From Galbitalea soli (GTDB lineage: Bacteria > Actinomycetota > Actinomycetes > Actinomycetales > Microbacteriaceae): a DNA stretch of 64,000 nucleotides. Below the pieces are notes generated by a model that was not told the DNA's origin, made no database searches, and saw only the letters and a list, made by a program, of their open reading frames with translations. The position numbers and the translations under genes were made by a program. The DNA is taken from positions 62,001-126,000 of the forward strand of contig NZ_JAAGWZ010000002.1 of the NCBI RefSeq assembly GCF_010686725.1. Reading direction: 5' to 3'. Of the stretch, positions 26,265 through 35,688 are shown one piece after another. Position 1 is the stretch's first letter. Each line of letters opens with the position of its first letter.

Positions 26265-27575
26265 TCAGGGCAGGAGTCGCGTGGGGCCGCGGAACAGGTA
26301 GGTGGTCTCGCGGATGTTGCTGAGGTGCAGCAGCAGCATCAGCACGCGGGAGAGGCCCATGCCGAAGCCACCGTGCGAGGGGGCGCCGTAGCGGAAGAAG
26401 TCGAGGTAGAAGTCGAGCTCCTCGGGGTCGAGACCCTTGCTCTTCGCGTTCTCGATGAGCACGTCGACGCGGTGCTCGCGCTGGGCGCCGGTCGAGATCT
26501 CCACGCCGTTGAAAATGAGGTCGTAGCTGTTGGTCAGCCCCGCGTCGTCGGCGTGACGCATGTGGTAGAACGGCCGGATCGACGAGGCGTAGTCGGTGAG
26601 GAACACGAACTCGTGATCGAACGCCTCCTTCACGTAGGCGGCGATCTGGCGCTCGCCCTCCGGGTCCATGTCGTCGTCGTGGCGGGGAACCTCGTACCCG
26701 CGCTCGGCCACGATGCGCTTCGCCTCGGCGAGCGGGATGCGCGGGAACGGCGTGCTCGGCACCGTCACCTCGACCCCGAACGCGGCCTCGATCTCGGCGC
26801 CGTGCTTGTCTTTCACCGCCCGGAATCCGGCGACGAGCAGCTCCTCGTGCATGCGCATCACGTCTTCGTGGCTGTCGATCCAGCTGATCTCGGCGTCGAC
26901 GCTCGTGAACTCGGTCGCGTGACGGCTCGTGAAGCTCGGGTCGGCGCGGAACGCCGGGCCCACCTCGAAGATCTTGCCGAAGCCGGCGGGCTGGGCCATC
27001 TGCTTGAAGAACTGCGGGCTCTGCGCGAGGTAGGCCTTGCCGTCGAAGTACTCCACCTCGAAGAGCTCGGCCTTCGACTCGCTCGCGCTCGCCATGAGCT
27101 TCGGCGTGTGCAGCTCGATGAAGTCGTTCTCGACCCAGTAGCTGCGCCAGGCGTGCTCGAGGGTCGTCTGGATGCGGAAGATGAGGTTCGCCTCGGGCCG
27201 ACGCAGATCGAGGAATCGCCAGTCCATCCGCTTGTCGACGCCGGAGTCCGCCGCGATCGGGGTCTCGGGATCGGCCGCGCCGACCACGTCGAGCGTCTCG
27301 ATCTTCACCTCGATGCCGCCGAGCTTGACCCGCTCGTCGTGCTTGAGCTCGCCGGTCACGGTGACGAAGGAGCCCTGGGCGAGGGCGGAGATCGCGGTGG
27401 CGACCTCGTCGGCCTCCTCCGATCGCGGGTGGACGAGCTGCACCGCACCCGACTCGTCGCGCAGCACGACGAACTGCACCTTCTTCTGGTCGCGGACGGT
27501 ATCGACCCACCCGGAGACCGCGACGGCCCCGTCGTCGAGGGCGGCCAGGTGCTTGATGAGGGTGCGTTTCGTCAC
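26265..27575 (-). CDS. aspS: Aspartyl-tRNA synthetase, archaeal-type (probably non-discriminating)
   Basis: A 436-residue class II synthetase. The OB-fold anticodon-binding domain occupies about residues 15-105, followed by the catalytic domain: motif 2 FEVGPAFRADPSFTSRHATEF and motif 3 GGFGMGLSRVLML are visible. It lacks the roughly 120-residue GAD insertion of ordinary bacterial AspRS (about 590 residues), so it is the archaeal/AspS2 type. Such enzymes often also charge tRNA-Asn with Asp, which needs GatCAB. GTG 27575 follows TAAACT by eight bases. Confidence 0.93.
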   Translation of the reverse strand: MTKRTLIKHLAALDDGAVAVSGWVDTVRDQKKVQFVVLRDESGAVQLVHPRSEEADEVATAISALAQGSFVTVTGELKHDERVKLGGIEVKIETLDVVGAADPETPIAADSGVDKRMDWRFLDLRRPEANLIFRIQTTLEHAWRSYWVENDFIELHTPKLMASASESKAELFEVEYFDGKAYLAQSPQFFKQMAQPAGFGKIFEVGPAFRADPSFTSRHATEFTSVDAEISWIDSHEDVMRMHEELLVAGFRAVKDKHGAEIEAAFGVEVTVPSTPFPRIPLAEAKRIVAERGYEVPRHDDDMDPEGERQIAAYVKEAFDHEFVFLTDYASSIRPFYHMRHADDAGLTNSYDLIFNGVEISTGAQREHRVDVLIENAKSKGLDPEELDFYLDFFRYGAPSHGGFGMGLSRVLMLLLHLSNIRETTYLFRGPTRLLP

Positions 27576-27643
27576 GGTCCCCGAGTTTACCGTCGGGCCG
27601 ACCGCTCAGCTTGGCCATAACCGGCCGCTTTAGACTGGTCGCC

Positions 27644-28282
27644 GTGTCCGCCTCCCTCATCCATCTCGTGCGCCACGGCGAGGTCTTCAACCCCGACCAC
27701 GTGCTGTACGGGCGCATCCCCGGCTTCGGGTTGAGCGAGCTGGGGGCGCGGATGGCGGCGTCCGCCGCGGCGGCGAAGGTCGGTCATCCGATCACCCGGC
27801 TCTATGCCAGCCCGCTCCAACGGGCGCAGGAGTCCGCTGCTCCGTGGTCGACCACCTTCGGGCTCGAGATCCACACCGACGAGCGCATCATCGAACCCTG
27901 GAACAGCTTCGAGGGCAAGACCTTCGAGTTCGGCCCCTCGGTCGTGCTGCATCCGAGTGCGTGGATGCTCGTGCGCAACCCGTTCCGGCCCAGCTGGGGT
28001 GAACCGTACCGCGAGATCGTCACCCGCATGATGGCGGCGATCGAGGACGCCTGGGCGGCGACCGAGTCGGGCGAGGTCGCGCTCGTGAGCCACCAACTGC
28101 CGATCTGGATGGTGCATCGCCACCTCGCCGGCGAGCCGCTGTGGCACGATCCCCGCCGCCGCCGCTGCAGTCTCTCGAGCATCACCACGCTCCGTCGTGA
28201 GGGCGACCGCTTCGTCGAGGTCGACTACGAGAACCCGGCCGCCGCTCTGCAGTCCGCCGCGACCGACCTGGGGGCGGTGTGA
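27644..28282 (+). CDS. Histidine phosphatase family protein (phosphoglycerate mutase-like)
   Basis: A 212-residue protein with the catalytic RHG motif at LVRHGEV (His near residue 10) and the second catalytic His in ALVSHQLPIW. GTG 27644 is preferred: TAGACT ends seven bases before it and the catalytic strand begins immediately. It is the first gene of the cytochrome c maturation operon and overlaps the next gene by four bases. The same order (phosphatase, thioredoxin, CcdA, ResB, CcsA) is seen in mycobacteria. Substrate unknown. Confidence 0.9.
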   Translation: MSASLIHLVRHGEVFNPDHVLYGRIPGFGLSELGARMAASAAAAKVGHPITRLYASPLQRAQESAAPWSTTFGLEIHTDERIIEPWNSFEGKTFEFGPSVVLHPSAWMLVRNPFRPSWGEPYREIVTRMMAAIEDAWAATESGEVALVSHQLPIWMVHRHLAGEPLWHDPRRRRCSLSSITTLRREGDRFVEVDYENPAAALQSAATDLGAV

Positions 28283-28863
28283 GACCTCGTCCCCTCCTCG
28301 CGGTGATCGCCGCGGTCGTCGCCGTCGCCGCGCTCGCGGGCTGCACCGAGAGCACGACCCTGCCGAGCGGCGCGAACGCCGGCTACATCCAGGGCGACGG
28401 CGTCTACAAGGAGTTCGCCCCGGCCGACCGCAAGCCCGCCGTCAGCTTCCACAGCACGACCGACGCGGGCAAGGCCGTCTCGAGCACCCAGTTCCTCGGC
28501 ACGGTGCACGTGCTCAACTTCTGGTACGCGGGCTGCCCGCCGTGCCGGCTGGAGGCGCCCGACCTCGAGAAGGTGTACCAGAAGTACAAGGGCACCGTTC
28601 CCTTCCTCGGGATCAACACCTACGATCAGGCCGCGACGGCGATCACCTTCGAGAAGAAGTTCGGCATCACCTACCCCTCGGTCATGGACGTCAACGACAC
28701 CGCGGTGCAGTACGCCTTCGCGGGCTCGATCCCCGCGAACGCCGTGCCCACCACCCTCGTGATCGATCGGCAGGGGCGCGTCGCGGCACGGGTGACCGGA
28801 CTCCTGGAGGACAAGTCCATCCTCGAAGCGATGATCGACACCGTCATCGCCGAGGGGAAGTAG
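28279..28863 (+). CDS. resA: ResA/CcsX-like thioredoxin lipoprotein
   Basis: A 194-residue extracytoplasmic thiol-disulfide protein. A lipoprotein signal ends in the lipobox ALAGC (Cys22). The thioredoxin fold carries the redox motif CPPC in WYAGCPPCRLE and the cis-Pro block NAVPTTLVIDR. It should keep the haem-binding cysteines of apocytochrome c reduced, receiving electrons from CcdA. It starts at GTG 28279 overlapping the phosphatase stop. Confidence 0.93.
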   Translation: MRPRPLLAVIAAVVAVAALAGCTESTTLPSGANAGYIQGDGVYKEFAPADRKPAVSFHSTTDAGKAVSSTQFLGTVHVLNFWYAGCPPCRLEAPDLEKVYQKYKGTVPFLGINTYDQAATAITFEKKFGITYPSVMDVNDTAVQYAFAGSIPANAVPTTLVIDRQGRVAARVTGLLEDKSILEAMIDTVIAEGK

Positions 28864-28865
28864 GC

Positions 28866-29609
28866 GTGGGGTCGATCCAGGCGATCGTCGAGAACGGCAA
28901 CCTCCTCCTCGCGCTCGGTCTCGCCGTGCTCGCCGGGCTGCTCTCCTTCGCCTCGCCCTGCGTGCTGCCGCTCGTTCCGGGCTACCTCGGCTACATCGGC
29001 GGGTTCACGACGGAGGCCGAGCGTCCGCGTCGTCGCCGGATGGTCGCGGGCGTCGGGCTGTTCGTGCTCGGGTTCTCGCTCGTGTTCGTGCTGACGGGCA
29101 TCCTCTTCGGCACCGCGAGCCTCTTTCTCAAGTCGCACCTCGACCTCATCACGCGCATCGCCGGCGGGGTCGTGATCGTGCTCGGCCTCGTCTTCATGGG
29201 GCAGTTCCGCTTCCTGCAGCGCACCGTGAGGCCGCGCTGGACCGCGGCGACCGGGCTCGCGGGAGCACCGCTGCTCGGCATCGTCTTCGGTCTCGGTTGG
29301 GCGCCCTGCATCGGCCCCACCTATGCGGCGGTGCTCTCCATCGGCATCGACGGGGGCAGTCCCCTGCGGGGCGGCGTGCTCGGTCTCGCCTACTGCGTCG
29401 GCCTGGGCGTGCCCTTCCTCCTCGTCGCGCTCGGCCTCAGCTGGGTGACCGGGTCGATCGGCTGGCTGCGCCGCCACATCCGCATCGTCAACCTCGTCGG
29501 GGGTGCGCTGCTCGTCGTGATCGGAATCCTCATGGTCTCGGGTGTCTGGCACCTGCTCATGTCCCAGTGGCTCGCGGAGGTGAACAGTGGATTCACACCG
29601 GCCCTCTGA
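28866..29609 (+). CDS. ccdA: Cytochrome c biogenesis protein CcdA
   Basis: A 247-residue membrane protein with six hydrophobic segments and the two redox cysteines in SFASPCVLPLVPGYLGYI and GLGWAPCIGPTYAAV. It passes reducing equivalents from cytoplasmic thioredoxin to the ResA-like protein. GTG 28866 lies two bases after the previous stop. The 3' end overlaps resB by 23 bases. Confidence 0.95.
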   Translation: MGSIQAIVENGNLLLALGLAVLAGLLSFASPCVLPLVPGYLGYIGGFTTEAERPRRRRMVAGVGLFVLGFSLVFVLTGILFGTASLFLKSHLDLITRIAGGVVIVLGLVFMGQFRFLQRTVRPRWTAATGLAGAPLLGIVFGLGWAPCIGPTYAAVLSIGIDGGSPLRGGVLGLAYCVGLGVPFLLVALGLSWVTGSIGWLRRHIRIVNLVGGALLVVIGILMVSGVWHLLMSQWLAEVNSGFTPAL

Positions 29610-31215
29610 TCACTACGACAACGACGCGCCCGAGAAGCCGATCGCTCAGCCGCGGCTGGGCGTCGTCGGGTATCTGCGCTTCTTCTGGCGCCAGCTCACG
29701 AGCATGCGCACCGCGCTCTTCCTCCTGCTGCTGCTCGCCTTCGCGGCGGTACCGGGCTCGCTCGTGCCGCAGATCACCTCCGATCCCAACGGCGTCATCC
29801 AGTACAGGGCCGCGAATCCGGGCCTGTCCAAGGTGCTCGACGCCCTCGGCGTCTTCAACACCTACACCTCGGTGTGGTTCTCGGCGATCTACCTCCTGCT
29901 CTTCATCTCGCTCGTCGGCTGCGTGATCCCGCGCACCAAGCACCACCTGGATGCCCTCCGCGCGCAGCCCCCCAAGACCCCCGCCCGGCTATCCCGCCTC
30001 GAGGGCTTCCGCGCGACGGCCGCAGCCCCGCTCGACGCGGAGGGGGTCGCCGGAGCGATCACCGCCGCACGCCAGCTGCTGCGCCGATCGGGCTATCGCG
30101 TGCGCGTGCTGTCGGGGGCGGACGGCGACTCGGTGAGCGCCGAGCGCGGCTATCTGCGCGAGACGGGCAACCTCGTCTTTCACGCCGCCCTGGTGGGCAT
30201 CCTCATCTCGGTGGGGTTCGGCGGCGGTTTCATCTACACCGGCCAGAAGGTCGTCGTGGTCGGCCAGTCGTTCACGAACACCCTCTCCGACTACGACTCG
30301 ATCAGTCCCGGGCGCTGGTTCAACCCCGACGCGCTCGCGCGCTACTCGCTGACGCTGACCCGATTCAAGGCCACCTACGAGAGCCAAAACGTGCACGCGA
30401 TTGGCAGCCCCACCGACTACACCGCGTACGTCACCACCTCTGAGAACGGCGGCGCGCCGAAGAAGCAGACGATCAAGGTGAACTCCCCGCTCACCCTCGG
30501 CGACACCCAGGTCTACCTCCTCGGCAATGGCTACGCCCCGGTCGTGACCGTGAAAGACCCGAAGGGCACCGTCGTGTTCTCGCAGCCGGTGCCGTTCCTG
30601 CCGCAGGACGCGAACCTCACGAGCGTCGGCTTCGTGAAGATCCCGGATGGCCTGGCCAAGCAGATCGGAATGATCGGGCTGTTCTACCCGACCGAGTGCG
30701 ACCCCTCCCTGTGCGGAGCGAACCTCGCCTCGGTGCACCCCGACCTCCTGAACCCGGTGCTCGCGCTGCAGGTCTACCAGGGCAACCTCGGACTCGACAA
30801 CGGCAAGGCGGTCAACGCCTTCGCCCTCAACACCGACCACCTCACCAAGATCGCGGGCTTCGAGTCGGCCAACAAGGTGCCGGGAATCGACCTCAGGCTC
30901 GGCCAGACCAAGCAGTTGCCGAACGGTCTCGGCTCGGTCACCTTCAGCGCGATCCCGCGCTACGCCTCGCTCGACATCCACCACGATCCGACGCAACTGT
31001 GGGCGCTGGGCTTCGCGGTGCTCGTCTTCGCCGGGCTCATCACCGGGCTCTTCGTTCCGCGACGCCGGGTCTGGGTCAAGGCGGTGCGTCGCGGCGACGA
31101 CGTGGTCATCGAGTACGCCGGTCTGGCGCGCGGCGAGGACCCGGGGCTGGACGCCGCGATCGCCGAGATCGCGCGGAAGCACTCCCAGCAACTCGGGCTT
31201 ACGATGAACTCGTGA
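29587..31215 (+). CDS. resB: Cytochrome c biogenesis protein ResB
   Basis: A 542-residue membrane protein of the haem delivery complex. Hydrophobic segments are near residues 40-65 (ALFLLLLLAFAAVPGSL), 98-116, 195-215 and 465-485, with a large extracytoplasmic domain between the last two. It works with the CcsA-type protein encoded next to attach haem to apocytochrome c. Starts at GTG 29587 inside the end of ccdA; its stop overlaps the next GTG (GTGA). Confidence 0.95.
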   Translation: MDSHRPSDHYDNDAPEKPIAQPRLGVVGYLRFFWRQLTSMRTALFLLLLLAFAAVPGSLVPQITSDPNGVIQYRAANPGLSKVLDALGVFNTYTSVWFSAIYLLLFISLVGCVIPRTKHHLDALRAQPPKTPARLSRLEGFRATAAAPLDAEGVAGAITAARQLLRRSGYRVRVLSGADGDSVSAERGYLRETGNLVFHAALVGILISVGFGGGFIYTGQKVVVVGQSFTNTLSDYDSISPGRWFNPDALARYSLTLTRFKATYESQNVHAIGSPTDYTAYVTTSENGGAPKKQTIKVNSPLTLGDTQVYLLGNGYAPVVTVKDPKGTVVFSQPVPFLPQDANLTSVGFVKIPDGLAKQIGMIGLFYPTECDPSLCGANLASVHPDLLNPVLALQVYQGNLGLDNGKAVNAFALNTDHLTKIAGFESANKVPGIDLRLGQTKQLPNGLGSVTFSAIPRYASLDIHHDPTQLWALGFAVLVFAGLITGLFVPRRRVWVKAVRRGDDVVIEYAGLARGEDPGLDAAIAEIARKHSQQLGLTMNS

Positions 31216-32189
31216 CAGCTCAACTCGTGACCTACAGCCTGGGCGCCATCTACTCCGCGATGGTGGTCTACGCGTTCGCGTTCATCGCGTTCACGCTCGA
31301 CCTGGCCCGGCGCGCGTCGACCCGTCGAGTGGAGGTCTCGGTCGCCGCGCCCGTGACCGTGGCGGCGACGACCGCGACGGCGGGCAGCACCGCCGTGCTG
31401 GACCGGCCGGATTCCGCCGCTCCCGTCACCCCCGGGCCCGAGGTACCGGCGCGCTCGCGGGCCGCCCGCCTGGGCATGTCGTTCACGATCATCGCGTGGG
31501 TGCTCCACGTGGGCGGAACGGTGCTGCGCGGCGTCGCCGCCGGTCGCGTTCCGTGGGCGAACATGTTCGAATTCTCGCTCACGGCGACCGCGATCATCGT
31601 CGGCGTCTTCCTCGTCGTTCAGCTCTGGCAGGACCTGCGCTTCCTCGGGGCCTACGTCGCCGGCTTCGTGCTCATCTTCCTCGGCATCGCGACCACGAAC
31701 TTCTATGTGGATGTCGTGCCACTGCCCCCGGCCCTGCAGTCGGGGTGGCTGGTCATCCACGTGTTCGTCGCGAGCCTCGGCACCGGGTTCTACGGCCTCG
31801 GTGCGGCGCTCTCGGTCGTGCAGCTCGTGCAGCAGCGGCGCATGGCGAAGGGCCTGCGGTTCATCGCCTCGGTTCCCGACCCCGACCGGCTGGAGACGAT
31901 GGCGTACCGGCTGATCGTCGTCGGCTTCGTCTTCTGGACCTTCACGCTCATGGCCGGCGCGATCTGGGCCGAGCACGCCTGGGGCCGCTACTGGGGCTGG
32001 GACACGAAGGAGGTCTGGACCTTCATCATCTGGACCATCTACGCCGGGTACATCCACGCCCGCGCCACGCGCGGCTGGCGGGGCTCCCGCAGCGCGACGC
32101 TCGCGCTCATCGGATTCGGTGCGGTGCTCTTCAACTTCACGATCGTGAACCTGTTCTTCAAGGGCCTGCACAGCTACAGCGGGCTGTAG
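31212..32189 (+). CDS. ccsB: Cytochrome c biogenesis protein CcsA/CcsB (haem handling)
   Basis: A 325-residue membrane protein with about eight hydrophobic segments. The tryptophan-rich haem-binding motif WGRYWGWDTKEVWTF is at about residues 255-270 and conserved His residues flank it. It forms the cytochrome c synthetase with ResB. GTG 31212 overlaps the resB stop. A Pro/Ala-rich cytoplasmic loop of about 55 residues follows the first segment. It ends the operon. Confidence 0.95.
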   Translation: MTAQLVTYSLGAIYSAMVVYAFAFIAFTLDLARRASTRRVEVSVAAPVTVAATTATAGSTAVLDRPDSAAPVTPGPEVPARSRAARLGMSFTIIAWVLHVGGTVLRGVAAGRVPWANMFEFSLTATAIIVGVFLVVQLWQDLRFLGAYVAGFVLIFLGIATTNFYVDVVPLPPALQSGWLVIHVFVASLGTGFYGLGAALSVVQLVQQRRMAKGLRFIASVPDPDRLETMAYRLIVVGFVFWTFTLMAGAIWAEHAWGRYWGWDTKEVWTFIIWTIYAGYIHARATRGWRGSRSATLALIGFGAVLFNFTIVNLFFKGLHSYSGL

Positions 32190-32199
32190 GCCCCCGCGC

Positions 32200-32259
32200 G
32201 GCTCAGTCGTTCGCGACTCAGTCGTTTGCGGATCGGTCGCGCGCGGCTCAGTCGTTCGC
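32200..32259. repeat. Four 15-bp tandem units over the 3' end of menC
   Basis: Units at 32200, 32215, 32230 and 32245 follow G(G/A)CTCAGTCGTTCGC; the third is degenerate. The menC stop codon (32248-32250) lies inside the fourth unit, so the array extends from the end of the gene into the gap. Confidence 0.8.
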
Positions 32260-33237
32260 GACGATGGCGTGCACGCGGGCGAGCCGGTCGAGCCACCACT
32301 GCGTGCGATCGGTCGACGCCGCGTGCTCGTCGAGCAGACGCTCGCTCACCTCGACGCGGCGCACCCCGATCGCTCCGTCGCGGGGCAGCAGGGGCTCCTC
32401 GGTCACGTCCGCGGCGAGCAGTGCCGCGGTTCCGAGGCCGCAGTCGTACTCGAGCTCGGGGACGCACGCCGCGAGGTACGCGCCCATCGAGAGTCCCACC
32501 GAGGTGTCGAGCGCGCTCGACACCGTGACGGGCAGGCCGGCCTCCGCGATGATGCGGAGCGCGCGTGTGATTCCGCCGAGGGGCTGCGCCTTGACGATAA
32601 GGAGGTCGGCGGCGCCGGCGCGAGCGACGGCGAGCGGGTCATCCGCTTTGCGCACGCTCTCGTCCGCCGCGATCGGGATCCCCATGTACTTCACGCGCGT
32701 GCGCAGGTGGGCGAGCTCGTCGACGGTCGCGCAGGGCTGTTCCGCGTACTCCAGGTCGAAGGGCGCGAGCGCGTGGATGGCGTGCTCCGCCTCGTCGACG
32801 TTCCATCCGCCGTTCGCGTCGATGCGGATGCGGCCGTCGGGACCGAGCAGCTCGCGGGTGCGGGAGACGCGGGCGAGGTCATCCGCGAGGGTCTGACCGG
32901 GCTCGGCCACCTTGATCTTGACCGTGCGGCAGCCGGGGAACCGCGCGAGCACGGCCTCCACCCGCTCGGGCTCGACCGCGGGCAGGGTGGCGTTCACGCG
33001 GATGCTCGTCGGCGCCCCCGCGGGCACGGCGGGGTCCGCCCAGCCGAAGTCGAGGGCCGCCCGCAGCCAGGCCGCCGCCTCGCCGTCGTCGTACTCCACG
33101 AACGGTGAGAACTCGGTCCAGCCGGCGGGGCCGCGCAGCAGCAGCGCCTCGCGGGTGTCGATGCCCCGGAACCTGGTGGACAGGGGGAGGGAGACCACAC
33201 GCGCCGTCGCGAGCAGTTCCGCGAGGGAAACCGTCAT
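32248..33237 (-). CDS. menC: o-Succinylbenzoate synthase
   Basis: A 329-residue enolase-superfamily enzyme that dehydrates SHCHC to o-succinylbenzoate in menaquinone synthesis. The KIK motif (TVKIKVAEPG) carries the catalytic Lys; metal ligands are Asp in RIDANGGW, Glu in LEYAEQPC and Asp in IAADESV; the second Lys is in LLIVKAQPLGG. ATG 33237 follows CAAACT by six bases. Family-typical length for actinobacteria. Confidence 0.94.
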   Translation of the reverse strand: MTVSLAELLATARVVSLPLSTRFRGIDTREALLLRGPAGWTEFSPFVEYDDGEAAAWLRAALDFGWADPAVPAGAPTSIRVNATLPAVEPERVEAVLARFPGCRTVKIKVAEPGQTLADDLARVSRTRELLGPDGRIRIDANGGWNVDEAEHAIHALAPFDLEYAEQPCATVDELAHLRTRVKYMGIPIAADESVRKADDPLAVARAGAADLLIVKAQPLGGITRALRIIAEAGLPVTVSSALDTSVGLSMGAYLAACVPELEYDCGLGTAALLAADVTEEPLLPRDGAIGVRRVEVSERLLDEHAASTDRTQWWLDRLARVHAIVAND

Positions 33238-33315
33238 GTGTTCAGTTTGCCGGACGGCGCGCACGATGACACGCTGGACGGGCGGGCGGATCCAGCCCCA
33301 CGGAACGGAGCAGCC

Positions 33316-33603
33316 ATGATCGTCGCCTCGCGCGCGGCCCTCGGCATCGCCGCGTTCCTGCTCGCGGTGGCGACCGTGGTCGTCGTCGGCGTCGGTATCT
33401 CCCTCGCCCTCGACGGGCAGTACCTCGTCTCCTCCCTGCTCGCCTACGCCGCGAGCATCATGTCGGTCGCGAGCGTCATCGCGGGGCTTGCGGCGCTCGC
33501 CCTCTCCCGCGGGCGCGGCTGGGGCGTCGCCGCGGTCGTACTGGGCGTGCTGGCGAACCCGCTCGTGCTCACCCGCGTGCTGGGCTGGGCGAGCGGATCA
33601 TGA
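33316..33603 (+). CDS. Small membrane protein, unknown function
   Basis: A 95-residue protein with three hydrophobic segments (about residues 5-32, 39-65 and 69-88) separated by short polar turns. CGGAG precedes the ATG. It overlaps menE by four bases (ATGA), so it is co-translated with it. The family is not recognised with certainty; small proteins of this kind recur beside menE in actinobacteria. Confidence 0.75.
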   Translation: MIVASRAALGIAAFLLAVATVVVVGVGISLALDGQYLVSSLLAYAASIMSVASVIAGLAALALSRGRGWGVAAVVLGVLANPLVLTRVLGWASGS

Positions 33604-34733
33604 CGCGTCCCCTCCGCGTGGTTCCGGCCGCTCCCGCGACGGTTCTGGATGCCCTCCGCGAGGCCCTCGACGGCAGCGGTCCCGCCCTCCTCGTCGAGTC
33701 CCCCCGTCCGGCCGGTGCACCCTCGCCCGCGCCCCTGCCGACGGCGGTCCCTCGCCGCGTCGCCCTCGTGGTCGAGACCAGCGGCTCCACCGCCACGCCG
33801 AAGCGGGTCGCCCTCTCCGCGAACGCGCTGCTCGCCTCCGCGGCAGCATCCGCCCAGGCGAGCGGCGGCGAGGGGCAGTGGCTGCTCGCCCTGCCCGTGC
33901 ACTACATCGCGGGCCTCAATGTGCTCGTGCGCTCGATCGCGGCCAGGACCGACCCCGTGGTGATGGCGCCCGGCCACTTCGACGTGGAGGCGTTCGCGAC
34001 GGCCGCCGAGCGGCTCGACGCCGATCATCGCTTCACCTCGCTCGTGCCCGCGCAGCTGGGCGCACTGCTGGAGTCGGATCGCGGGGTGGCCGCCGCGCGG
34101 CGCTTCACGCGGATCCTGGTCGGCGGGCAGTCGACGCCGTTGCCGCTCCGCGAGCGGGCCGCCGAACTCGGGGTGGCCATCACGCGCACCTACGGCTCCA
34201 GTGAGACTGCGGGCGGCTGCGTCTACGACGGCGTGCCGATCGGGGCGACGACGGCGCGCGTCGTGGAGGGCGAGCTGCAGCTCTCGGGTGCCGTGCTCGC
34301 CGAGGGGTACCTCGGCGACGAGGAGCGCACGGCCGAGCGCTTCGTGCGGCAGGCGGGCGTGGTGTGGTACCGCACCGGGGACACCGGCAGTGTCACGGCC
34401 ACCCCCGAGGGGCAGCTCGTGGCCGTGAGCGGACGGCTCGACGACGTGATCATCTCGGGCGGGCTGAAGGTGTCGCTCGCCGATGTGGAGCGGGTCATCC
34501 GCGCCCTGCCGGGGCAGACGGACGCGGTTGTCGTGCGGGCCGCGGACGCCCGCTGGGGCGAGGTGCCGGTCGTCGTGACGACGGTGCCCGTGGCGCTCGC
34601 CGAACTGCGCGAGAGGATCGCGGCCGTGCTCGGCTCGGCGGCGTCACCCGCGCGCGTGATCGTGGTGGATGCGCTGCCGATGCTCCCCTCCGGCAAGCCC
34701 GACCGGCGAACCGCCGAAAGGCTCGCTCAGTAG
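33600..34733 (+). CDS. menE: o-Succinylbenzoate-CoA ligase
   Basis: A 377-residue adenylate-forming enzyme that activates o-succinylbenzoate with CoA. The AMP-binding P-loop region is ETSGSTATPKRV, with ITRTYGSSETAGG (A5 motif) and WYRTGDTG (A7), and the C-terminal Lys in LPSGKPDR. It is shorter than typical MenE (about 450-500), as is usual for actinobacterial forms with a trimmed N-terminus. It is followed directly by menA. Confidence 0.93.
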   Translation: MTRPLRVVPAAPATVLDALREALDGSGPALLVESPRPAGAPSPAPLPTAVPRRVALVVETSGSTATPKRVALSANALLASAAASAQASGGEGQWLLALPVHYIAGLNVLVRSIAARTDPVVMAPGHFDVEAFATAAERLDADHRFTSLVPAQLGALLESDRGVAAARRFTRILVGGQSTPLPLRERAAELGVAITRTYGSSETAGGCVYDGVPIGATTARVVEGELQLSGAVLAEGYLGDEERTAERFVRQAGVVWYRTGDTGSVTATPEGQLVAVSGRLDDVIISGGLKVSLADVERVIRALPGQTDAVVVRAADARWGEVPVVVTTVPVALAELRERIAAVLGSAASPARVIVVDALPMLPSGKPDRRTAERLAQ

Positions 34734-34743
34734 GATTCTCCTC

Positions 34744-35688
34744 GTGGCCACTCCGAAACAGCAGCGCATCGACCCGCGACGAGTCGTTCCCCCGGCAGCC
34801 AAGGTGAAGAAGGCGACGGCCCGCGACTGGATCGGCGGTGCGCGCCTCCGCACGCTGCCGCTCTCCATCGCCCCGGTCGTCGTCGGCAGCGGCGCCGCCC
34901 ACGTGGGGGCGACGGCGGGGGAGTGGCACTGGGTGCGCGCCCTGCTCGCGCTCGCGGTCGCGGTCTGCCTGCAGATCGGCGTCAACTACGCCAACGACTA
35001 CTCCGACGGCATCCGCGGCACCGACCGCTTCCGCGTCGGACCCCCGCGGCTGACAGGGGCGGGGCGCGCGCGGCCGAGCACGGTCCTCGCGGTCGCCGTC
35101 GCGTTCTTCGGCCTCGCCGCCATCGCGGGCGTGCTGCTCGTGATCGCCACCCAGCTGTGGTGGCTCCTCGCGGTGGGCGCCGCCTCGATCGTGGCCGCCT
35201 ACTTCTACACCGGGGGCAAGCGCCCCTACGGCTACGCGGGTCTCGGCGAGCTCTTCGTGTTCGTGTTCTTCGGACTCGTCGCCACCGCGGGAACCACCTA
35301 CACCCAACTGGGCACGGTCAACTTCGAGTCGTGGGTCGCTGGGGTCTGCATGGGGCTCATCGCCTGCGCGGTGCTCATGGCCAACAACATCCGTGACATC
35401 GCTCAGGATGCGGTGGCCGGCAAGAAGACGCTGGCCGTGCGCCTCGGCGACCGCGCCGCCCGCATCAGCTACGTCGTGCTGCTCCTGCTGCCCTTCGTGC
35501 TGCTCGCGATCTTCGTCTACTTCTACCCGAACGCCTATCTCACGTACTTCGTGCTGCTCATCGCCCTGCCGGCCTCGCTCATCACGCTGACCGCGAAGAC
35601 TCCCCAGGAGCTCATCCTCGCCCTGCAGCTCACGAGTGCGACGGCCCTCGCCTTCGCCGTGCTGCTCGGATTCGCGCTGGCCTTCTAG
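34744..35688 (+). CDS. menA: 1,4-Dihydroxy-2-naphthoate polyprenyltransferase
   Basis: A 314-residue UbiA-family membrane enzyme that joins the polyprenyl chain to DHNA. The first Asp-rich motif NYANDYSDGIRGTD and second NNIRDIAQDAVAGKKTLAVR bind Mg-pyrophosphate; about eight hydrophobic segments. GTG 34744 follows TAGGAT by seven bases. Its stop overlaps the convergent DUF4229 gene. Confidence 0.95.
   Translation: MATPKQQRIDPRRVVPPAAKVKKATARDWIGGARLRTLPLSIAPVVVGSGAAHVGATAGEWHWVRALLALAVAVCLQIGVNYANDYSDGIRGTDRFRVGPPRLTGAGRARPSTVLAVAVAFFGLAAIAGVLLVIATQLWWLLAVGAASIVAAYFYTGGKRPYGYAGLGELFVFVFFGLVATAGTTYTQLGTVNFESWVAGVCMGLIACAVLMANNIRDIAQDAVAGKKTLAVRLGDRAARISYVVLLLLPFVLLAIFVYFYPNAYLTYFVLLIALPASLITLTAKTPQELILALQLTSATALAFAVLLGFALAF

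Noticed and set aside
32190-32260. Terminator between ccsB and menC
   Set aside because: The 15-base tandem units give only weak self-pairing and there is no T run; classed as repeat.
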